From Carnobacterium mobile DSM 4848 (GTDB lineage Bacteria > Bacillota > Bacilli > Lactobacillales > Carnobacteriaceae): 64,000 nt of DNA. Positions 1 through 7,716 of the stretch are shown one piece after another. The position numbers and the translations under genes are program-made. Position 1 is the stretch's first letter. Each line of letters begins with the position of its first letter. The DNA is taken from the NCBI RefSeq assembly GCF_000744825.1, contig NZ_JQMR01000001.1:1969501-2033500 (forward strand), read 5' to 3'. The notes under the pieces were generated by a model. The model did not search any database, was not told where the DNA came from, and worked only from the letters and a program-made list of their open reading frames with translations.

Positions 1-310
1 CAATAATTGTTCCAAGATTATCGCTTAAACAAAAAGATAGAAAATTATCAGATAGCTCTACACCTATGAAATAGTTATGATAGGGAGAAATAGCTAGTAA
101 TATTTTCTTGCGTCCTGGTTTACTATACTTTTCATCTTCTCCCAATTCGTGAATATGATTTTCTTTAATAAGGTTATTTGTTATTTCGCTTACAGTAGCA
201 GGGGTGATGGATAGTTCTTTTGATATATCGATTCTTGAAATCGGACCTTTCGTATATATTTTATCTAAGATTCTTGTTTTTTGTATACCTTGTTTCTTAG
301 GCAGGTACAT
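1..310 (-). CDS. ROK-family transcriptional regulator, N-terminal part (cut by window edge)
   Basis: About 103 residues can be read from an ATG at 310 on the minus strand to the window edge. The first 60 residues form a winged helix-turn-helix of the NagC/XylR (ROK) type: MYLPKKQGIQKTRILD, then ISRIDISKELSITPATVSEI. A lysine/arginine-rich PGRKK turn follows, and then the start of the sugar-kinase-like fold (FIGVELSDN). ROK repressors bind operators near sugar genes and release them on binding a sugar or sugar phosphate. The gene diverges from the PTS permease gene at 661 and probably regulates it; that link is inference. The C-terminal effector domain lies outside the window. Confidence 0.85.
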   Translation of the reverse strand, partial: MYLPKKQGIQKTRILDKIYTKGPISRIDISKELSITPATVSEITNNLIKENHIHELGEDEKYSKPGRKKILLAISPYHNYFIGVELSDNFLSFCLSDNLGTII

Positions 311-541
311 GGTAATAGCCCCTTTCTGTGCTAAATTACAGATGAATCTACATTTTAATAAGTAAGAGTAGTCATAGTAGAAGGAGTGTGCGGTATTAAA
401 CTTGTATTTCTTTCTCCACTTTGTTTGAAGACTTATTTTGCCGTATATTAATTGTAATGTATCATAGTAATGATAGTATAACTTAATATTTATTTTTTGT
501 AACGTTTAAGAAGAAAAAAACGACCTAAATACATTTAATTG

Positions 542-570
542 TTTACAAAATAAAATTAAACTATTATACT
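542..570 (+). promoter_or_regulatory. Sigma-A promoter for the PTS EIIC operon
   Basis: TTTACA at 542-547, a 17-bp spacer, and TATACT at 565-570 make a good vegetative promoter about 90 bp upstream of the permease start. The rest of 311-660 is AT-rich, with no gene or strong terminator seen. The region is the shared control region between the ROK regulator and the permease. Confidence 0.6.
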
Positions 571-660
571 GTTTTTAATAACTAAATATTACTAATAAAC
601 AAATGAAAGGGTTTTATATTGTATGTTTGTTTATAAACTATAATTAACAGGAGGGTGTTT

Positions 661-1947
661 ATGTCTGAATCAAATAGTTTTATCGAGGAAAAGCTTATGC
701 CGATTGCTTCAAAATTAAGTGCTAATAAATATTTAACAGCTATTCGGGATGGAATTACATTAGCCATGCCGTTGATTATTATTGGATCAATATTTATGGT
801 AATCGCCAGTTTTCCAGTTCCAGGTTGGGAAGCTTGGTTAGGAGATATCGGTGTGGCTGATTACTTATGGAAAGGCGTTGATAGCAGTTTTGGTTTAATT
901 GGTTTGGTGGCAAGTTTTGGAATAGCTCAAAGTTTAGCGAATCAATATAAAGTAGATGGTGTTGCTGCTGGGATTATTTCAATGTCTTCTTTTGTTATGG
1001 TTACACCTTTTATTTCAGGGGAAGCAGGAGCAGGTTTAACTGTTCGTTACCTTGGCGCTAGTGGTTTATTTGTTGCTATTGTTTTAGGATTGTTTAGTGC
1101 ATTTATTTATCAATGGTTCATTAATCACAATATTCAAATTAAAATGCCTGAGAGCGTTCCGCCAGCTGTTGCAAGAAGTTTCAGCGCTATTATACCCGGT
1201 GCAGTAATCATCACATTCTGGTTAATTATTTATTCTATTCTTGATACAGTATCTTGGCCTAACCTTCACGAGCTTGCTCAAGTAGTTCTAGGCGGACCAC
1301 TCGGGTTATTAGGTAACAATATTTTTGGTACAGTAATTGTTGCTGGTTTAAATAGTTTGTTATGGTTTATTGGTATCCATGGAGGAAATGTTGTGAACTC
1401 GATTATGCAACCAATCTGGATTTCAAACTTAGCCGAAAACAATGCTGCTTATCAAGCAGGAGCAGAAATGAAAAACATTATTACGATCGCATTTATGGAT
1501 AATTTTGTCTATATTGGCGGCGGTGGTGCAACGATTGGTTTAGTATTAGTGCTTGGTTATATAGCCCGTAAAAAGAATACGAGCAAACAAACTAAAATTA
1601 TGGCTCCAATAACCGTTGTACCTGGCTTATTTAATATTAATGAACCTACAATGTTTGGTGTCCCTGTTGTTTTAAACTTTGCATTACTGGTTCCTTTTAT
1701 TGTTGCTCCAATTGTAAATGCAATCGTTGCTTATATCGCTATGTCAACAGGGCTTGTTCCTCTAACTAGAGTTGTCGCTTCTTGGACGATGCCGCCTATT
1801 ATTAGCGGGTTCTTAACCACAGGAAGTATAAATGGATCAATATTACAAATTGTTTTGATTGTATTGGATATTCTGCTTTATCTGCCATTCTTCTTAGCCC
1901 TTGAAAAACGTTTCAAAGCACAAGAAGAAAATGAGCCGTTGTATTAA
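661..1947 (+). CDS. PTS sugar transporter subunit EIIC, lactose/cellobiose family
   Basis: A 428-residue polytopic membrane protein. The N-terminus (IEEKLMPIASKLSANKYLTAIRDG) and the motif GLFNINEPTMFGVPVVLN near residue 325 are typical of Lac-family EIIC proteins. EIIC forms the membrane channel that takes up a beta-linked sugar while EIIB phosphorylates it. No EIIA or EIIB gene is adjacent, so it must borrow partners or have another role. The start at 661 is preferred over an in-frame GTG at 655 because AGGAGG at 649-654 is correctly spaced for the ATG. The next gene follows after 24 bp, probably in one operon. The substrate cannot be read from the sequence. Confidence 0.85.
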   Translation: MSESNSFIEEKLMPIASKLSANKYLTAIRDGITLAMPLIIIGSIFMVIASFPVPGWEAWLGDIGVADYLWKGVDSSFGLIGLVASFGIAQSLANQYKVDGVAAGIISMSSFVMVTPFISGEAGAGLTVRYLGASGLFVAIVLGLFSAFIYQWFINHNIQIKMPESVPPAVARSFSAIIPGAVIITFWLIIYSILDTVSWPNLHELAQVVLGGPLGLLGNNIFGTVIVAGLNSLLWFIGIHGGNVVNSIMQPIWISNLAENNAAYQAGAEMKNIITIAFMDNFVYIGGGGATIGLVLVLGYIARKKNTSKQTKIMAPITVVPGLFNINEPTMFGVPVVLNFALLVPFIVAPIVNAIVAYIAMSTGLVPLTRVVASWTMPPIISGFLTTGSINGSILQIVLIVLDILLYLPFFLALEKRFKAQEENEPLY

Positions 1948-1971
1948 AAATAGAAAGGAAGTTATATAAAA

Positions 1972-2871
1972 ATGGTCAAACGTTTAATAAGTGCGAATGC
2001 TTCAGAAATTCTAAGTATGAGTGCACAAGAGTTGAAGCAAAGTATTAAAGCAAGTGAAGGTCGCGTTATTCTATCTGAAAATGTCGCTCCACGTGAATCT
2101 TTTATCGGAGACATTACAAATTCTGAAATTGCAGGTGCATTTGGAGCAGACCTGATTCTTCTAAATGGAATTGACGTATTAAACCCTGATATTTTTGCAA
2201 TTGGGGAGTATGAAGGATCGTTTGTTGATCGCTTGCATGACTTAGTCGGCCGTCCGATTGGTGTCAATTTAGAGCCAGTGGATACATCTGCAGATATGGT
2301 GGAAGAAAGAGCAGAAATTGCTGTAGGCCGCCAAGCAAATGTTGAAACATTGAAACAAATAGAAACATTAGGATTAGACTTTGTTTGCTTTACCGGTAAT
2401 CCAGGAACAGGCGTAACAAATGCCGCAATTATCGATACAGTGAAAAAAGCAAAAGAATATTACTCAGGACTTATTATTGCTGGAAAAATGCATGGTGCTG
2501 GGGTTGATGAAGCTGTTGCTGATTTGAATGTCATTAAAAGCCTGATTGAGGCTGGAGCGGATATTATTCTAACACCATCAATTGGAACAGTGCCTGGGTT
2601 TGATAAAGAAGATTTAAAAGAAGCTGTTAAATTAGCACACCAAGAAGGAGCTCTAGTTATGACTGCTATCGGGACGAGCCAAGAAAGTTCCGAACCTGAT
2701 ACAATTAAGTACATGGCTTTACAAAATAAAATATGTGGAGTTGATATTCAACATATTGGCGATGCTGGATATGGCGGGGTTGCTACCGTTGAAAATATTT
2801 TTGCAATGAGTAAAGCCATTCGTGGACAGCGTCATACTGTATCGAGAGTTGCGCGTTCTATTAGTAGATGA
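1972..2871 (+). CDS. Conserved TIM-barrel-like protein linked to the PTS EIIC
   Basis: 299 residues with alternating strand/helix segments and glycine-rich strand ends (GAFGADLILLNGIDV, FVCFTGNPGTGVTN, AGADIILTPSIGTVPGF, GVDIQHIGDAGYGGVA) that suggest a (beta/alpha)8 barrel, perhaps of the BtpA or phosphosugar-binding type. Similar proteins sit beside PTS permeases in other Firmicutes and carry inconsistent names. I cannot assign a reaction. It has AGAAAGGAAG upstream of its ATG and lies 24 bp after the EIIC gene, so it probably handles the imported compound. The operon has no recognisable glycosidase. Confidence 0.6.
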   Translation: MVKRLISANASEILSMSAQELKQSIKASEGRVILSENVAPRESFIGDITNSEIAGAFGADLILLNGIDVLNPDIFAIGEYEGSFVDRLHDLVGRPIGVNLEPVDTSADMVEERAEIAVGRQANVETLKQIETLGLDFVCFTGNPGTGVTNAAIIDTVKKAKEYYSGLIIAGKMHGAGVDEAVADLNVIKSLIEAGADIILTPSIGTVPGFDKEDLKEAVKLAHQEGALVMTAIGTSQESSEPDTIKYMALQNKICGVDIQHIGDAGYGGVATVENIFAMSKAIRGQRHTVSRVARSISR

Positions 2872-2913
2872 TAGTTGTAGCAACAACTGAGTGGTTATAT
2901 CTCATAAAGTTAC

Positions 2914-3165
2914 GGTTCTTTATCGAATTGTGTTGGTCATGCTTAATAATGAAATTTCCTCCGGAATTTACGCGTCTGCTTGCAAGAGCCATGGGAACGA
3001 CTGGAGCCTTTCATGTCTCCAGCCTTTCAAGCCTCAAACGAAGCCTAACCGCTTCGTAATTCGCATTGAATCCTTTACATGGCTGCAAAGAGCCGCTATT
3101 CCTCCGAAAATTTCAAGTTGTGGAATAGACTCATTCTTCTTACCAACACTAAAAATAATAGAACC
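2914..3165. mobile_element. 252-bp miniature inverted-repeat element (copy 1), ISL3-like ends
   Basis: The element begins GGTTCT...GTGTTGGT and ends with the inverse of the same blocks (24-bp imperfect terminal inverted repeats, 6+8 outer and inner bases matching). It is flanked by a perfect 8-bp duplication AAAGTTAC at 2906-2913 and 3166-3173. The other copy at 4055-4306 has the same length and differs at only four positions. The interior has two hairpins, one with CTGGAG/CTCCAG arms and one with ACGAAGC/GCTTCGT arms, and no convincing gene. End sequence and 8-bp target duplication fit a non-autonomous ISL3-family derivative. It sits between the gene ending at 2871 and that gene's likely terminator. 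Confidence 0.8.
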
Positions 3166-3180
3166 AAAGTTACAAGAAAA

Positions 3181-3212
3181 GAAGCTTTCTAACGCTTGTT
3201 AGAGGCTTTTTT
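3181..3212 (+). terminator. Rho-independent terminator
   Basis: A stem of AAGC plus TTCTAAC pairing with GTTAGA plus GCTT around a GCTT loop, followed by a run of T. It probably ended the EIIC/TIM-barrel operon before the miniature element inserted upstream of it. Confidence 0.65.
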
Positions 3213-3386
3213 ACTTGTAATTTTTGAATATTACTCGTCACAAATTAACTTTCATTTAAAATAGGACATGGTTAATGTGACAAGTTTTATTGAATTCATA
3301 GTTTCTAAGCAAATCAGCCGCTGAATAATATAAATTTATCCTGTATGATAGGTACAAAGAAGGATGATACTGAGGAGGATGATTAG

Positions 3387-3971
3387 GTGAAACATATCGG
3401 CACTCAACCATTAGAAACAGAAAGATTATTCTTAAAAATGATCACGCTAGATGATGCAGAAGACATGTATCACAACTGGGCAAGTGATGAAGAAGTCACC
3501 AAACATTTAACATGGAAGCCGCATAACAGTATCGAGGTTACCATAGCTAGCATCTCAAGTTGGCAAAAAGAGCTGGAACAAGAAGATTGCTATCGCTGGT
3601 GTATAGAGTTAAAAGAAAACCAACAAGTCATCGGAACGATTGATGTGGTTCAGATAAACAACGATATTGAATCAGCTGTGATTGGGTATTGTATGTCTAA
3701 AAAGTATTGGAATAAAGGAATCATGACAGAAGCTTTTGTCGCTGTTAAAGACTTTTTGTTTGAACGTGTTGGATTTAATAGAATAGAAGCCAGTCACCAT
3801 ACTGAAAATCCTGGTTCGGGAAAGGTTATGGAAAAGGTTGGAATGAGTTTTGAAGGAATCAAAAGAGAGGGAGCAAAGGATAATGAAGGAAACCTTTGTG
3901 ATATAGCAACGTACGCTATGCTTAAATCAGATTGGGAAAATGAGTACAATCAGATAGAGCGAAACGATTAA
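3387..3971 (+). CDS. GNAT-family N-acetyltransferase (RimJ/RimL type)
   Basis: 194 residues starting at GTG, with GAGGAGG 8 bp upstream; the nearest ATG (3379) runs straight into a stop. The start (LETERLFLKMITLDDAEDMYHNWASDEEVTKHLTW) is the standard opening of the RimJ/RimL group. The acetyl-CoA-binding region is YWNKGIMTEAFVAVKDFLFERVGFNRIEA, and NPGSGKVMEKVGMSFEG is the usual C-terminal motif. These enzymes acetylate N-terminal or small-molecule amines, but the substrate cannot be predicted here. The gene is alone, flanked by the two miniature element copies. Confidence 0.85.
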   Translation: MKHIGTQPLETERLFLKMITLDDAEDMYHNWASDEEVTKHLTWKPHNSIEVTIASISSWQKELEQEDCYRWCIELKENQQVIGTIDVVQINNDIESAVIGYCMSKKYWNKGIMTEAFVAVKDFLFERVGFNRIEASHHTENPGSGKVMEKVGMSFEGIKREGAKDNEGNLCDIATYAMLKSDWENEYNQIERND

Positions 3972-4054
3972 CTTTTCTATCCTAAAAAGCGTCGTTCAAA
4001 AAGGTATGTGTAAAATAGTTCTCGAGATTCTATCATGTTTTACTGGCAAAAAGA

Positions 4055-4306
4055 GGTTCTTTATCGAATTGTGTTGGTCATGCTTAATAATGAAATTTCC
4101 TCCGGAATTTACGCGTCTGCTTGCAAGAGTCATGGGAACGACTGGAGCCTTACATGTCTCCAGCCTTTCAAGCCTCAAACGAAGCTTAACCGCTTCGTAA
4201 TTCGCATTGAATCCTTTACATGGCTGCAAGGAGCCGCTATTCCTCCGAAAATTTCAAGTTGTGGAATAGACTCATTCTTCTTACCAACACTAAAAATAAT
4301 AGAACC
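4055..4306. mobile_element. 252-bp miniature inverted-repeat element (copy 2), ISL3-like ends
   Basis: Same length and orientation as the copy at 2914-3165, with four substitutions. Its flanks are CAAAAAGA at 4047-4054 and CAAAAAAG at 4307-4314, a near-perfect 8-bp duplication with a slip in the A run. The apparent open frames across it (such as one running from about 4035) simply follow the repeat and appear in both copies, so I do not call them genes. Confidence 0.8.
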
Positions 4307-4379
4307 CAAAAAAGAAAGAAGGCGTTCTATCATAAATGTATGCTTGAGCGGCAAATACATAAATGAAAGAGGCCTTCTT

Positions 4380-4430
4380 ATGAATAAGATTATATCAAAG
4401 GTTTACCAAATAATAAAGAAGTTAGCTTGA
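4380..4430 (+). CDS. Candidate 16-residue amphipathic peptide
   Basis: The reading frame MNKIISKVYQIIKKLA has AAAGAGG at 4366-4372 and a 7-bp gap to the ATG. Lysines and Ile/Val/Leu alternate with helical periodicity, giving a cationic amphipathic helix like phenol-soluble-modulin or type I toxin peptides. It lies between the second miniature element and the M-box leader. Length this short gives little statistical support, so it may be chance. Confidence 0.2.
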   Translation: MNKIISKVYQIIKKLA

Positions 4431-4483
4431 ATATTAAATTTGTTTGTCCTACAATGAATAAGAGAGATAGAAAGAATTGAATA

Positions 4484-4710
4484 GCCTTGTTAGGTGAGGC
4501 TACTGTACTAGAGATATGCTGCTGCCCAGAAACGTCCAAAGACGCCAATGGGTTAACAGGAATTTTCGAATTAAGGAAATTTTTAACGCAGCTGGGATCG
4601 TCCCTATGCTGTACAGTGCTGAAACTCAATGAAGGGGTGCTGGTATTAAATCCGTTTTGATCAACTGTCTATCAGTTGTTTTGCGCGCTCTTCGAAGCGT
4701 GCTTTTTTTT
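4484..4710 (+). promoter_or_regulatory. M-box (ykoK) Mg2+ riboswitch with terminator
   Basis: The conserved M-box core is plain: GTTAGGTGAGGCT, then ATATGCTGCTGCCCAGAAAC, GTCCAAAGACGCCAATGGGT, TTTTTAACGCAGCTGG and CCTATGCTGTACAGTGCT, ending near 4640. An intrinsic terminator follows: GCGCGCT at 4683-4689 pairs with AGCGTGC at 4696-4702, then eight T. A CAACTG/CAGTTG hairpin at 4663-4679 may take part in the switch. In this family Mg2+ binding favours the terminator, so mgtE is expressed when Mg2+ is low. Confidence 0.93.
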
Positions 4711-4811
4711 ATTTCTTTTTTAGTTAAATGGTAAATGAAAAACAACAAGAGAAAACTGTTTTTGTTATTAGCTTGTTTCATTACTATAAAGTTCTCTAGG
4801 GGGTGGTTCAA

Positions 4812-4949
4812 GTGGATTCTATTCCATCTTGTCGACAGATGAAAAAATCGAAAAGTTTTATTCATATAATGCAAAAACGAATACAAGAAGAAGGAGCACT
4901 TTTAATGAGCCTTCCTGAGAGGAATGATAGTAATGAAAAGAATGGATGA
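4812..4949 (+). CDS. Possible 45-residue leader ORF before mgtE
   Basis: A GTG-initiated frame with an AGGGGG-like ribosome site just upstream, lying between the riboswitch terminator and mgtE. It ends 17 bp inside the mgtE frame, an arrangement that could couple translation. The peptide (start VDSIPSCRQMKKSKSF) is lysine/arginine-rich and not recognised. It may be chance. Confidence 0.2.
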   Translation: MDSIPSCRQMKKSKSFIHIMQKRIQEEGALLMSLPERNDSNEKNG

Positions 4950-6305
4950 CAGAAAAAACACCTATTATGAAGGAATCTTCAAAGCCGCAAAGGAAAACAA
5001 CCGTAAAAAATTTCGTAAGCTATTTTTGAAACTTCATACAAATGATCAAGTTGAACTTTTTCACCTCTTATATCCTGAAAAGAGAAAAAAGTAGAGAGCT
5101 TTTTGGAACCAGCAGAATTTGCGGAATTATTTGAATGGATGGATCCTGCTGATCAAACAGAAGCTTATGAAGCCTTCTCGCCTGAATACATTGCGAACTT
5201 ATTCCATTATATGGAGATAGACAATGTGGTAAACTTTTTATCTTACCGAGATGACGAAGAAAGACAAGTTCTCTTAAATTTCTTAGACACAGCAGAAAGA
5301 AGCAAAGTAGAAGAAATGCTCGCGTATGAACCAGAAACTGCGGGATCCATTATGACGAAAGGGTTTATTAGCGTTTCTCCTGAACATACTGTGCAGCAAA
5401 CAGTGGAGATGGTACGTACTATTGCTAAGGAAGCAGAAATGGTCTACTATATTTACGTTTTAGACACAACCAGCAGATTGGTAGGCATCTTATCTTTGCG
5501 AGACACAATTTTGAATCCGGAAGATACAAAAGTCCAAGATGTAATGTTGACTCAATTAGCCTTTGTACGTCTGAATGATGACCAAGAAGCGGTTGCTCGC
5601 ATGATTCAAGATTATAATCTGTTGGCCGTTCCTGTTTTGAACGATGAAGATGTGATGCTCGGAATTGTGACGGTCGATGATGTGATGGATATTTTGGTTG
5701 AAGAAACGACAGAAGATTTTAATGAATTCTCTGCTATCCGTAAAACGAAAAGCAAAACGGAACGAGGAGAAGAGAGTGCATGGCAAATTGCTCGTGCAAG
5801 GATGCCGTGGATCGTCATTCTTGTTTTCTTAGGAATGATCAGTGCTTCTTTGATCAGTTCGTTTGAGGAAACATTGAGTCAAGTAGTTATCCTTGCTGCT
5901 TTTATTCCAATTATTATGGATTCAGCTGGGAATGTAGGAACACAATCATTGGCAGTTGCAGTTCGAAATATTTCGATGGGAGAAGAAAGAACCAGAGAAG
6001 AGTTTTGGCAGAATGTGCTCAAAGAACTCTTAGCAGGAATGATGATTGGATTGTCGGCAGGAGCAGTTTTAGCACTCGTCGTCGGCATTTTTTATCAGAA
6101 CCTCGTTTTAGCAGCAATTATTGGGTTTTCACTTTTTGTGACTCTAAGTTTATCGACTGTAGTAGGAGCAGTCATTCCCTTCCTTATCAATCGATTGAAA
6201 ATTGATCCCGCTATTGCTTCCGGGCCTTTTATTACAACGATCAATGATGCAATGGGATTATTAATTTATTTTAGTGTAGCAACAAAACTTCTTCATGTGC
6301 TTTAG
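4933..6305 (+). pseudogene. mgtE: Mg2+ transporter MgtE, interrupted by a -1 frameshift
   Basis: MgtE is a dimeric Mg2+ channel with an N-terminal helical domain, two CBS domains and five membrane helices. The first segment (4933-5094, 53 residues from MKRMDDRKNTYYEGIF) stops at TAG. One added base in the A6 run at 5085-5090 would restore KKVESFLEPAEFAELFEW and join it to the long downstream frame, giving about 457 residues, the family's normal size. The downstream part holds the CBS pair (GSIMTKGFISVSPEHT, VQDVMLTQLAFVRLNDD) and the MgtE channel region (PIIMDSAGNVGTQSLAVAVR). The frame break may be a real mutation, an assembly error, or slippage on the A run. The gene is under the M-box riboswitch. 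Confidence 0.85.
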
Positions 6306-6316
6306 GAACAAAATAG

Positions 6317-6363
6317 AAGAGCAGCACCAAACGTAATTCAAGACGTTTGGTGCTGCTCTTTTT
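6317..6363 (+). terminator. Terminator after mgtE
   Basis: A perfect 18-bp stem, AAGAGCAGCACCAAACGT with its inverse, an 8-base loop and a T run. Confidence 0.9.
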
Positions 6364-6465
6364 AAAAAAAAGTTTAAAAGGGAACAGGACACAAATCCCG
6401 CTCTCCCTTTGCATAATTGAATAATTAACTTATTTTTTGCTTCAAAAAACAAACCTAAAGCAGGC

Positions 6466-7077
6466 TTATTCGTTGCCTTTTTTGACCCATTCTGCCACTT
6501 TGACGGTACGCTCAGCTTGGTATTTCACAGCATCTGCTACATCTTCGATCATTTTTCCGTCTTGTCCTACAGTCACGCTTGTTCCATAAGGGTTGCCGCC
6601 TGCTTTGAATAAGACAGGGTCTGAATACCCTGGTGCTGCAATAATGGCTCCCCAGTGCATCATGCTGGTATACAATGATAGAATCGTTGCTTCTTGTCCA
6701 CCATGCGGATTTTGCGCAGAAGACATAGCACTAACTACTTTGTTAACTGTTTTTCCGCTAGCCCAAATGCCGCCTTGGATATCCAGGAACTGTTTCATTT
6801 GTGATGGCATATTTCCGAAACGCGTTGGAGTACTGAAAATAATGGCATCTGCCCACTCCAAATCAGCGGATGTTGCTACTGGAACGTCTTTTGTTGCTTC
6901 GACAGTAGCTTTCCACGTTTCATTTCCTTGAATGATTGCTTCAGGAGCCAATTCTTGTACTTTTAATACTCTGACATCAGCGCCTGCTGCTGTTGCGGCT
7001 TCTGCTGCCCATTGTGCTAATTGATAATTTGTTCCACCCATACTATAAAATACTACTGCTAAATTTGCTTTTGTCAT
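6466..7077 (-). CDS. wrbA: NAD(P)H:quinone oxidoreductase, WrbA type
   Basis: 203 residues of the flavodoxin fold. The FMN phosphate loop is at the N-terminus (VVFYSMGGTNYQLAQWAAEAA), followed by the WrbA motifs PTRFGNMPSQMKQFLD near residue 85 and SSAQNPHGGQEATILSLYTSMMHWG near residue 117. WrbA proteins reduce quinones by two electrons with NAD(P)H and so limit redox cycling. It is the last gene of a minus-strand operon with an FMN reductase, a luciferase-like monooxygenase and a MarR regulator, with AAAGGAG upstream of its ATG. Confidence 0.92.
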   Translation of the reverse strand: MTKANLAVVFYSMGGTNYQLAQWAAEAATAAGADVRVLKVQELAPEAIIQGNETWKATVEATKDVPVATSADLEWADAIIFSTPTRFGNMPSQMKQFLDIQGGIWASGKTVNKVVSAMSSAQNPHGGQEATILSLYTSMMHWGAIIAAPGYSDPVLFKAGGNPYGTSVTVGQDGKMIEDVADAVKYQAERTVKVAEWVKKGNE

Positions 7078-7137
7078 ATTGATCTTCTCCTTTGATTTTC
7101 TTTTTTTAAAAAAATTCTATCTAATTAATTTGTTCCA

Positions 7138-7704
7138 TTAAAAGTCGTATTCTTCGTCTTTTTCCTTACGAATAGCTGCGAAAGCTTCAACGGTCAATAC
7201 CGTATCTTCAATGAGTCGTTCTAAACGAAAGAGGACGTCATCATTTATGATTTCATTTCGCAAGAAATCTTTTTCTTCAATAAATACGTATGTCGGGACG
7301 ATGTGAGCTTTCATATACGCTAAAATGGGTTTCAACTGTTGTTCCACCATTAAATAATGTTTAGTTGTACCGGCTGTCATTACACTGCTGACGACTTTAT
7401 CTCGGAAAGCGTTGACCGGCAGCAAGTCGAAGATATTTTTAAGTGTGGCAGGGATAGAAGCTTGGAAAGTAGGCGTTCCAATGATGATGGCATCTGCAGC
7501 CATGAGAGTCTCTGCAACGTATTTTGTATCGCCTTCATACTCAAAATAATTCCGTCCATCGCTGAACACCATTGTATACTCGGCTAAATCTAAAAGCACA
7601 GCGTCATGTTCCGGGTATTTTTGTTTAAGAATCTCTACTGTTTTCAGCATAGCTGTTTTTGTTTTGGAACCGATGATTGAGCCGGCTAATACAGCGATTT
7701 TCAT
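7138..7704 (-). CDS. NADPH-dependent FMN reductase family protein
   Basis: 188 residues with a flavodoxin-like fold. MKIAVLAGSIIGSKTKTAM is the FMN phosphate-binding loop, and IIIGTPTFQASIPATLKNIFDLLP is the characteristic second flavin motif. Such enzymes supply reduced FMN or reduce quinones and azo compounds. It lies 12 bp downstream of the luciferase-like monooxygenase gene and could supply it with reduced flavin; that pairing is inference from gene order. AAAGGAGG precedes the start. Confidence 0.85.
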   Translation of the reverse strand: MKIAVLAGSIIGSKTKTAMLKTVEILKQKYPEHDAVLLDLAEYTMVFSDGRNYFEYEGDTKYVAETLMAADAIIIGTPTFQASIPATLKNIFDLLPVNAFRDKVVSSVMTAGTTKHYLMVEQQLKPILAYMKAHIVPTYVFIEEKDFLRNEIINDDVLFRLERLIEDTVLTVEAFAAIRKEKDEEYDF

Positions 7705-7716
7705 AGTTCACCTCCT

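Noticed and set aside
2868-3202. Open frames of 60-130 codons across 2868-3202 and 4006-4430
   Set aside because: They lie within the two miniature element copies, differ only by the element's substitutions, run into the flanks and resemble no transposase.
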